Below are positions 1 through 4,261 of a stretch of DNA of 6,607 nt, one piece after another. The translations under genes and the position numbers were made by a program. Each line of letters starts with the position of its first letter. Position 1 is the first letter of the stretch. Source of the DNA: an uncultured Methylophilus sp. (GTDB taxonomy: Bacteria; Pseudomonadota; Gammaproteobacteria; Burkholderiales; Methylophilaceae). The stretch lies in contig CAKZJM010000108.1 in the NCBI GenBank assembly GCA_936943315.1, positions 1-6,607 on the forward strand. Direction: 5' to 3'. Under the pieces are notes generated by a model, which was given only the letters and a program-made list of their open reading frames with translations, was not told where the DNA came from and searched no databases.

Positions 1-1
1 T

Positions 2-276
2 GCCTGTCCGACCGCGGCCTTCCCGGCGCCCTACCAGATCGATGCGCGGCGCTGCATTTCGTACCTCACGATCGAACACAAGGGCCCGATCGACCCCGCC
101 TTGCGGCCGCTGATCGGCAACCGCATCTATGGCTGCGACGATTGTCTGGCCGCCTGCCCGTGGAACAAATTCGCGGCAGAGGCCTCCGAAATGAAACTGA
201 AGGCGCGCGAGAATCTCAAGGAGCCGTCAATCGCCTTTCTGCTGACGCTTGATGATGGCGCCTTCCGCAGTGAGTT
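2..276 (+). pseudogene. queG: queG 3' fragment (epoxyqueuosine reductase, iron-sulfur region), truncated at both ends
   Basis: QueG is a cytoplasmic cobalamin and 4Fe-4S enzyme that reduces epoxyqueuosine to queuosine in the wobble base of certain tRNAs. The fragment begins at the last cysteine of one ferredoxin-like cluster (ACPTAAFPAPY). It continues through the conserved RRCISYLTIEHKG segment and the second cluster, IYGCDDCLAACPWNKFA (near 125-174), all hallmarks of the family. It follows the normal QueG sequence up to about LLTLDDGAFRSELF, then stops resembling QueG. The usual continuation with the GSP...R-G-R-x-x-F region and the HEAT-like C terminus is missing. The 5' side is cut by the window edge. 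G+C is about 63%, clearly higher than the rest of the window. Identification is firm. Whether the truncation is real or an assembly artefact cannot be told here. Confidence 0.85.
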
Positions 277-1267
277 GTTTGGCCAAACTGCGGCAGCAGT
301 ATTCGCTGAGATTGACAGCGTACTCGTCCTGGCGGCAGGCACCAGTTATTACGCTGGGTTGACTGCGAAATACTGGTTGGAAAGCATCGCCAAAATTCCA
401 ACCTCGGTCGAGATCGCCAGCGAATACCGTTACCGTGAATCTGTGCCGAATCCAAAGCAGTTGATTGTGACGATTTCACAGTCTGGCGAGACACTGGACA
501 CGATGGAAGCACTTAAACATGCACAAAAGCTGGGACACAAACACAGCCTTGCGATCTGCAACGTGCAGGAGAGTGCCATCCCACGTGCTTCATCGCTCAT
601 CTTCTATACCCGTGCCGGGGCTGAAATCGGTGTGGCGAGTACCAAGGCGTTTACCACTCAGTTGATCGCCTTATTTGTGCTGGCGGTGACCCTAAGCAAA
701 GCGCGTGGATTACTGACCCAGGCGCAAGAACAACAATATCTGGCTGATTTGCGTCAGCTGACAGGCAGTGTGCAGATTGCCCTGAATCTTGAACCGCAAA
801 TCCGCGAATGGGCCGCCCGCTTTGGCGATAAAGAACATGCATTGTTCCTGGGGCGTGGCGTACACTTCCCTATCGCCATGGAAGGCGCACTCAAACTCAA
901 GGAAATTTCCTACATCCATGCAGAAGCCTACCCGGCCGGGGAGCTTAAACACGGTCCTTTGGCATTGGTAGACAGCAATATGCCTGTTGTGGTGATTGCA
1001 CCTAACGATGCCCTGCTCGAGAAGGTGAAGTCCAATATGCAGGAAGTGCGGGCACGTGGCGGCGAGTTGTTTGTATTTGCCGATGCTGACAGCCACTTTA
1101 ATGCTTCAGAAGGTGTGCATGTCATCCGTACCCCGCGTCATGTAGGCGTACTCTCGCCCATTTTGCATGTGATTCCGGTGCAGTTGCTGGCTTACCATGC
1201 TGCCTTGCTCAAAGGGACCGATGTTGATAAACCGCGCAATCTCGCTAAGAGCGTCACGGTGGAATAG
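2..1267 (+). CDS. Chimeric open frame: QueG C-terminal fragment joined to GlmS isomerase half
   Basis: A single frame is open from base 2 to the TAG at 1265-1267 and enters from outside the window, so no true start is visible. An ATG-less internal start near 101 has no ribosome binding site support. The first ~90 codons are epoxyqueuosine reductase and the remaining ~330 are the sugar isomerase part of glutamine:fructose-6-phosphate amidotransferase. The two enzymes have no known functional link, and no such fusion is familiar to me. The glmS part lacks the N-terminal glutaminase domain (roughly the first 280 residues of the ~610 in the family), so the product could not use glutamine to make glucosamine-6-phosphate. 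Base composition changes at the join. I see the frame directly. That it is an assembly chimera or a rearrangement scar, and not a working fusion, is inference. The two parts are described separately below. Confidence 0.75.
   Translation, partial: ACPTAAFPAPYQIDARRCISYLTIEHKGPIDPALRPLIGNRIYGCDDCLAACPWNKFAAEASEMKLKARENLKEPSIAFLLTLDDGAFRSELFGQTAAAVFAEIDSVLVLAAGTSYYAGLTAKYWLESIAKIPTSVEIASEYRYRESVPNPKQLIVTISQSGETLDTMEALKHAQKLGHKHSLAICNVQESAIPRASSLIFYTRAGAEIGVASTKAFTTQLIALFVLAVTLSKARGLLTQAQEQQYLADLRQLTGSVQIALNLEPQIREWAARFGDKEHALFLGRGVHFPIAMEGALKLKEISYIHAEAYPAGELKHGPLALVDSNMPVVVIAPNDALLEKVKSNMQEVRARGGELFVFADADSHFNASEGVHVIRTPRHVGVLSPILHVIPVQLLAYHAALLKGTDVDKPRNLAKSVTVE
272..1267 (+). pseudogene. glmS: glmS 3' part: sugar isomerase (double SIS) domains of glucosamine-6-phosphate synthase, 5' truncated
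   Basis: GlmS converts fructose-6-phosphate and glutamine to glucosamine-6-phosphate, the entry step to peptidoglycan and lipopolysaccharide amino sugars. The part present covers both SIS domains. It contains the sugar-phosphate loop VLAAGTSYYAGL (about 329-364), SQSGET (476-493), GVASTKAFTTQ, and the isomerase block LKLKEISYIHAEAYPAGELK holding the conserved Lys, Glu and His residues. It ends with the invariant tail DKPRNLAKSVTVE, whose lysine corresponds to the sugar-binding Lys603 of the E. coli enzyme. The C terminus is intact and ends at the expected place, which matters because this stretch is the recognition site of Tn7-type transposons. The N-terminal class II glutaminase domain with its catalytic Cys1 is absent and replaced by queG sequence. 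In the source organism the real gene is presumably full length, because glmS is normally essential. Confidence 0.9.
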
Positions 1268-1290
1268 AGAATGAATGCCAGAAAAGCCTC
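1232..1290 (+). other. attTn7-like target site at the glmS 3' end
   Basis: In Tn7, TnsD binds the last ~35 bp of the glmS coding sequence and directs insertion about 25 bp beyond the stop codon. The conserved codons for PRNLAKSVTVE are intact at 1232-1264. Sequence that no longer looks like normal glmS flank begins about 23 bp after the stop, at 1291, followed by a periodic repeat cluster. The five bases GCCTC at 1286-1290 would be the target duplication if the element begins at 1291. Its partner copy at the far end is not in this window. The glmS end is seen directly. Its use as an insertion site is inferred from known Tn7 biology. Confidence 0.5.
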
Positions 1291-1303
1291 TGATAAATCA
1301 AAA

Positions 1304-1360
1304 TAGAGTTTGGTCATAAGATATAGGGTTTGGTCATAGATAATAGAGTTTGGTCATAAA
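1304..1360 (+). repeat. Three 20-bp-period direct repeats (TTTGGTCAT core), probable Tn7-like element end
   Basis: TTTGGTCAT occurs at 1309-1317, 1329-1337 and 1349-1357, an exact 20 bp spacing. The extended unit is TAGAGTTTGGTCATAA, with the middle copy slightly changed (TAGGGTTTGGTCATAG). The cluster sits 42-93 bp after the glmS stop. In Tn7 the end next to glmS carries several closely packed TnsB-binding repeats of about 20-22 bp, which is the same arrangement. The inferred terminus at 1291 reads TGATAAATC and does not start with the usual TGT, and no transposase gene is visible, so the assignment stays tentative. The repeat itself is certain. Confidence 0.6.
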
Positions 1361-1497
1361 ATGACTAGTATTAAGTGTAACAATAATCTATGATCAATCG
1401 CCGTTTTAGCAACTAGTTAACTCTTCGCGCAACCGTGTTTTATGTTTAAAAGGCTGATACACTTTCTACCTCTTTCATTCTAAGGTTGAGGAAAACA

Positions 1498-1815
1498 GTG
1501 ACTCAAAATCAGTTTGAAGAAATATTAGTTCGATTTGAAGCAGACACCCTTTCATCAGTAGGTCCTTGCACTGTTCACAGACTTGTAGATTTCATGGAGT
1601 CGGATTCGTTAGAGAGTTTGATTCATCTTTTACTGCGAAACCTTGCTGCTGAGACAGGTTTGTTGCCAACAAGCCCAAGAATAGCTTATCCACTCCAGGC
1701 TAGATTTCTGCCCAAAAAGGAATACATTCTGGAAGAGCTTATGGCTGGCGTTACAGAAGAAAATAAGCATGAGTGTATCGACTTTGGAAAACCTGTCGGA
1801 ATAGAGAAGCTATGA
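1498..1815 (+). CDS. Small protein of unknown function, 105 residues
   Basis: I do not recognise this protein. The best start is GTG at 1498, preceded by GAGGAAAA-type ribosome binding sequence at 1488-1494. A TTG at 1486 also opens the frame, but it overlaps that binding site and is less likely. The protein is acidic in its first half (QFEEILVRFEAD), mainly helical in appearance, with no membrane segment or signal peptide and no metal-binding motif. It has two cysteines well apart. G+C is about a third at its start, unlike glmS just upstream. It lies directly inside the presumed transposon end, in the place where tnsA would be in Tn7, but it shows no TnsA endonuclease pattern. The stop overlaps nothing, and a further TTTGGTCAT repeat follows 25 bp later. 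It is probably a real cargo gene, judged by its length and ribosome binding site. Confidence 0.6.
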   Translation: MTQNQFEEILVRFEADTLSSVGPCTVHRLVDFMESDSLESLIHLLLRNLAAETGLLPTSPRIAYPLQARFLPKKEYILEELMAGVTEENKHECIDFGKPVGIEKL

Positions 1816-1836
1816 AGAGTTGTATGGACGAACAAT

Positions 1837-1868
1837 AAAGTTTGGTCATGAACAACAAACTTACTCAT
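1837..1868 (+). repeat. Fourth TTTGGTCAT copy with a degenerate neighbour
   Basis: AAAGTTTGGTCATGAA at 1837-1852 matches the repeat unit found after glmS, in the same orientation and about 490 bp downstream. A weak relative, CTTACTCAT, follows at 1860-1868, 19 bp on. A TGT lies 20 bp before the copy, at 1821. This could be an extra binding site inside the element, or the eroded end of a second element inserted in tandem. The exact 9-mer match is seen. The interpretation is inference. Confidence 0.4.
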
Positions 1869-1984
1869 ACATTTTTGTTAACAAGATTGGTATATTCACC
1901 CATATTCATTGCGAAAACTAAACCGTATTGTAATCATTAGTACAGCTATGGTCTATTGCGCTCTACTATTCGAGGTCTTGATGT

Positions 1985-2293
1985 ATGAGTAATGAAATCG
2001 ATGAAAAAACAGAAGGTACTTATCTAACACCCTCCACACGCAAACTAATGCAGTTGCGTGAAGGAAAAGGCCCAGGCATGCTTAACGATGAGGAGATTGA
2101 GCTTTTACGAATGAGCAGCAAAGAAAATTCTATTGCTAGCAGTATAGCTTTTCAATCTATTCCAAAGAATTCTGATAGACCTAGCTACATTGGTACACTC
2201 AGTGATAAAACCAGCTATAAAGCTACTCTTAAAGAAATTGAAAAGGCCATTCAAGATGGATGGGCTAACGGCGATTTGAAAAGGAGATCATAG
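1985..2293 (+). CDS. Small hydrophilic protein of unknown function, 102 residues
   Basis: I do not recognise this protein. The start is ATG at 1985, with GAGGT at 1972-1976 as ribosome binding site about 9 bp upstream. The out-of-frame ATG at 1981 is not used. The product is charged and hydrophilic with no cysteine, membrane segment or signal peptide. A middle stretch GKGPGMLNDEEIELLRMSS and a C-terminal helix ATLKEIEKAIQDGWANG are the most structured-looking parts, and the C terminus is basic (LKRRS). The last codons contain a strong AAGGAG ribosome binding site for the small membrane protein that begins 2 bp after its stop, so the two are almost certainly co-transcribed and probably translationally coupled. 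G+C is about one third, in keeping with the other accessory genes here. Phage- or plasmid-type origin is possible but unproven. Confidence 0.65.
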   Translation: MSNEIDEKTEGTYLTPSTRKLMQLREGKGPGMLNDEEIELLRMSSKENSIASSIAFQSIPKNSDRPSYIGTLSDKTSYKATLKEIEKAIQDGWANGDLKRRS

Positions 2294-2295
2294 AT

Positions 2296-2391
2296 ATGCT
2301 GAATGTTGCAATTTTCCTTAGTGTAATCATTACAATCTCTGTCGTAGGTTTAGCTATCGTTGCGTATAAGTTACACAAGTCGAAAAGGTAG
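2296..2391 (+). CDS. 31-residue single-pass membrane protein, unknown function
   Basis: ATG at 2296 to TAG at 2389-2391 encodes 31 residues. They begin MLNVAIFLSVIITISVVGL, continue with AIVAY and end in the basic tail KLHKSKR. About 22 residues after the start are hydrophobic enough for one membrane helix, and the positive tail predicts the C terminus in the cytoplasm. The start has a near-consensus AAGGAG at 2281-2286 with 9 bp spacing, inside the end of the preceding gene, and only 2 bp separate the two genes. That ribosome binding site, the coupling and the clean topology argue for a real gene despite its size. Function is unknown. Small one-helix proteins of this kind include membrane regulators, toxins and holin-like proteins, but nothing here chooses between them. 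Confidence 0.6.
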   Translation: MLNVAIFLSVIITISVVGLAIVAYKLHKSKR

Positions 2392-2522
2392 TCCTAGCAA
2401 GTATGTAATTAAAATGATGTCTCAACTAAGCGATTATTTACACCAGTACTGGCTCAACAAGTCTGCGTCAAATAGGCATCAGTTAATTCATTACCTCATA
2501 ATTTTCTGAGTAATAAATGTAG

Positions 2523-2720
2523 CGGCTGACCCGTCGAGAATCAACCAATTCGGCGTGGCTGAAAATTGTAGAAATTGGCTCTGATTTGGTGATCGCTGTC
2601 AGAGGAAACAAGGTGCCATCTTTTAACAAGATGATTGCTCAAAGTGATCATCTCGCTGACCGTCACCTTGATTCAATTGCGCTTGAGTCATCGCCACCTA
2701 TAGGCAATGAAGAAATCTAA
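2523..2720 (+). pseudogene. Probable gene remnant (C-terminal 65 codons), family unknown
   Basis: The frame is open for 65 codons, ending in TAA at 2718-2720. The predicted peptide has a protein-like composition, for example AWLKIVEIGSDLVIAVRG then KVPSFNKMIAQSDHLADRH, ending ESSPPIGNEEI. Its alternation of strand-like and helix-like stretches looks more like real coding sequence than random AT-rich DNA. There is no usable start. In frame, an ATG at 2517 is followed at once by TAG at 2520, and no ribosome binding sequence precedes it. An in-frame ATG at 2631 would give only 29 residues. The simplest reading is the tail of a decayed or truncated gene. One base change (TAG from CAG) at codon 2 would also explain it. 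I do not recognise the family. Confidence 0.3.
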
Positions 2721-2722
2721 TG

Positions 2723-2753
2723 TAAAGAATAATCACCACTATATATTGGCGAT
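2723..2753 (-). terminator. Weak intrinsic terminator downstream of the minus-strand arsR
   Basis: Read on the minus strand, ATCGCCA and TGGTGAT (plus coordinates 2747-2753 and 2732-2738) form a 7-bp stem with one G-U pair and an 8-base loop. The stem is followed by TATTCTTT. It lies about 50 bp after the arsR stop. The stem is short and the T tract is interrupted, so efficiency would be modest. Confidence 0.3.
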
Positions 2754-2801
2754 GGCAAGAATCTGTAGCCTCAGCTGAGGTTTGAAAGCGCATTTGTTTG
2801 C

Positions 2802-3176
2802 TTATTTGGAGTCGCTTGGTCTACCCTCACACTTTTCAAATAGCGCTATCGCTTGATCACAATACTCACAGTGACCCTGGCAGCAATCATGCATCAGAAA
2901 AGCAACAAGGTCTGAAAGCGTAGTAAAAATGACGCTATAAATGATTGAACGCCCATCACGGCGGCTAACAATCAGCCCGACTTGCTCAAGATGATTAAGA
3001 TGGAATGAGATACGTGAGGGTGATAAACCTCCTAGCTGCTCCGCGATCGCACCTGCGGGCAGACCTTCAGCGCCAGCAACAACTAAAAGACGGATGATAC
3101 GCAGCCGGGTTTCTTGCGCAATTGCAGCAAAACTATTTAATGCTTGCTGTTCTTTCATTAAACGCGATGGATTCAT
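2802..3176 (-). CDS. arsR: ArsR/SmtB-family metalloid-responsive repressor, cysteine-rich tail
   Basis: This is a 124-residue winged-helix repressor of the ArsR family. Such dimers block ars promoters and release DNA when As(III) or Sb(III) binds cysteines. Visible features are the opening helix FAAIAQETRLRIIRLLVVAG, the recognition helix region SPSRISFHLNHLEQVGLI and the wing SRRDGRSIIYSV. After them comes a C-terminal helix bearing DCCQGHCEYC, giving Cys98, Cys99, Cys103 and Cys106, plus Cys116. The paired cysteines in the last helix resemble the Acidithiobacillus-type ArsR site (Cys95, Cys96, Cys102). They differ from the E. coli ELCVC type. The start chosen is ATG at 3176, with AGGG about 7 bases upstream. 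A TTG at 3203 and an ATG at 3158 are possible but lack better support. It diverges from the permease operon and faces a palindrome that fits an operator. The family is certain. Arsenic is the most likely ligand. Confidence 0.93.
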   Translation of the reverse strand: MNPSRLMKEQQALNSFAAIAQETRLRIIRLLVVAGAEGLPAGAIAEQLGGLSPSRISFHLNHLEQVGLIVSRRDGRSIIYSVIFTTLSDLVAFLMHDCCQGHCEYCDQAIALFEKCEGRPSDSK

Positions 3177-3190
3177 GTTGTGCCCTATGA

Positions 3191-3220
3191 ATATAAGCAG
3201 CAAAAATACTATTATTTCAA
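3191..3220 (-). promoter_or_regulatory. Predicted arsR promoter (minus strand)
   Basis: On the minus strand TTGAAA (plus 3215-3220) and TTATAT (plus 3191-3196) are 18 bp apart, about 15 bp upstream of the arsR ATG. The -35 hexamer lies within the left arm of the inverted repeat, so ArsR binding would block it. This is a match by eye to sigma-70 consensus only. Confidence 0.4.
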
Positions 3221-3245
3221 TATTTCAACAAGTATTGAAATAATA
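3210..3245. promoter_or_regulatory. ArsR operator: 13-bp perfect inverted repeat between arsR and the efflux operon
   Basis: TATTATTTCAATA at 3210-3222 is exactly mirrored by TATTGAAATAATA at 3233-3245 around a 10-bp centre. Inside it lies TTTCAA-N6-TTGAAA at 3223-3240, plus an additional TTTCAA half-site at 3215-3220. It occupies the divergent intergenic region, the normal place for an ArsR-family operator. The dyad is seen directly. ArsR binding is inference. Confidence 0.75.
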
Positions 3246-3263
3246 AATGATCTCATTTACCAT
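3235..3263 (+). promoter_or_regulatory. Predicted promoter of the permease-FTR1 operon
   Basis: TTGAAA at 3235-3240 and TACCAT at 3258-3263 are separated by 17 bp, placing a start near 3270 and a short leader before the ATG at 3290. The -35 hexamer is inside the right arm of the inverted repeat, consistent with repression by ArsR. Confidence 0.45.
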
Positions 3264-3289
3264 TCGCATAAATTTTGAGGAACAATACT

Positions 3290-4240
3290 ATGCAGGCTAT
3301 TCGAGAGAAACTGGAGAACCATCAAATATCCATTTACTTTATTGCGGTGCTTTTGGCAGGGGCCATTTGGCTGATGTTTAAAGTGGATGGTGGCTTGAGT
3401 GACTTGATCAATCCTGCGTTGGCATTCATGCTTTTTGTTACATTCCTGCAAGTGCCACTGTCTGATTTGGGTAGAGCATTTACACGCATAAGATTTCTCA
3501 GTGCATTGTTGGTATCTAACTTTGTGGCGATTCCACTGCTGGTTATGTTTCTAACTCAATTTCTGCCAGACTCGCCTATGATCAAACTCGGTGTCTTATT
3601 TGTGCTGCTGACTCCATGTATTGATTATGTGGTGACGTTCTCACATTTAGGTAAAGCAGATGCTCGACTATTGCTGGCCTCGACTCCTGCATTGCTCATA
3701 CTTCAGATGCTTTTGTTGCCGGGTTATCTAAATTTCATGATGGGTGAATCCGCTGCCAGCCTTGTGCAAATAGACCCTTTCATTCATGCATTTATCTGGT
3801 TAATTGCTTTGCCATTGGTTTTAGCCGGTGTAGTACAGCTGTGGTCTGCAAAGTCTGCCATTGGCGAGAAAGCTTCAACGGTGCTTGGTCTATGCCCAGT
3901 GCCTGCAACTGCGGTTGTATTATTTATAGTGATTGCAGCACTGGTTCCTCAGCTTGAATCAGCGCTAGATGCAACAATTAAAGTGGTGCCAATTTATGTA
4001 GCGTTTGCGATCATTGCTCCTGTCATTGGGTGGGTAGTATCGAGCCTATTCAAACTGGAAGCCACGGCCAAAAGAGCGGTGTCATTTAGCTCTGCAACTC
4101 GTAATTCACTTGTAGTGTTGCCACTCGCTTTAGCCGTGCCTGGAGCAATTCCTGTAATACCAGCGGTCATCGTCACTCAAACTGTGGTCGAATTAATTAG
4201 TGAACTACTTTATATCCGTATCTTTCCAAGAGTGGGATAA
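3290..4240 (+). CDS. Acr3-like arsenic resistance permease (bile acid:Na+ symporter superfamily)
   Basis: This is a 316-residue inner-membrane protein, likely exporting arsenite (and possibly antimonite) in the manner of Acr3. The start is ATG at 3290 with GAGGAA at 3277-3282. An upstream TTG at 3275 overlaps that site and is rejected. About nine to ten hydrophobic segments fill the chain. Family marks are LTPCIDYVVTFSHLGKADA with Cys110, matching the Acr3 pore cysteine, and SATRNSLVVLPLALAVP (268-284), shared across BASS transporters. Glu301 in the last segment probably corresponds to the conserved Acr3 glutamate. At 316 residues it is shorter than typical ~350-residue Acr3 proteins, and it lacks some standard Acr3 sequence. 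It may belong to the related group usually labelled 'arsenic resistance protein'. It is the first gene after the ArsR operator and is followed closely by the FTR1 fusion. Substrate is inferred from family and context. Confidence 0.85.
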   Translation: MQAIREKLENHQISIYFIAVLLAGAIWLMFKVDGGLSDLINPALAFMLFVTFLQVPLSDLGRAFTRIRFLSALLVSNFVAIPLLVMFLTQFLPDSPMIKLGVLFVLLTPCIDYVVTFSHLGKADARLLLASTPALLILQMLLLPGYLNFMMGESAASLVQIDPFIHAFIWLIALPLVLAGVVQLWSAKSAIGEKASTVLGLCPVPATAVVLFIVIAALVPQLESALDATIKVVPIYVAFAIIAPVIGWVVSSLFKLEATAKRAVSFSSATRNSLVVLPLALAVPGAIPVIPAVIVTQTVVELISELLYIRIFPRVG

Positions 4241-4261
4241 AAAATAATTAAGAGTGTTTGC

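Larger units (their letters stand above)
2392..2801. other. 410-bp stretch between accessory genes and the ars cluster, no intact gene
   Basis: No convincing complete gene is present. A 31-codon frame at 2414-2509 (starting MMSQLSDYLHQYW) has no ribosome binding site and is probably chance or debris. A coding-like remnant lies at 2523-2720, and a weak terminator for the minus-strand arsR at 2723-2753. A perfect 12-bp palindrome CCTCAGCTGAGG lies at 2769-2780, just beyond the arsR stop. This stretch is the likely junction between the accessory DNA behind glmS and the ars module. Confidence 0.5.

Noticed and set aside
710..1096. 128-codon minus-strand frame across glmS
   Set aside because: It is antisense to strongly conserved GlmS isomerase sequence and is a shadow of that gene.
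1358..1497. Search for a promoter of the 1498 gene between the repeats and its start
   Set aside because: Candidate boxes such as GATACA have no acceptable -35 partner, so no promoter is called.
1875..1884. Ten-base palindrome TTGTTAACAA upstream of the 1985 gene as an operator
   Set aside because: It is short, in AT-rich DNA, with no second copy and no nearby regulator to bind it.
2414..2509. 31-codon frame starting MMSQLSDYLH as a small gene
   Set aside because: It has no ribosome binding site, is followed by AT-rich sequence, and lacks the coupling or topology that supports the 2296-2391 gene.
2769..2780. Perfect palindrome CCTCAGCTGAGG downstream of arsR as a terminator
   Set aside because: It leaves too little loop for a stable hairpin with a useful stem, and no T tract follows on either strand. 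It may be a chance palindrome.
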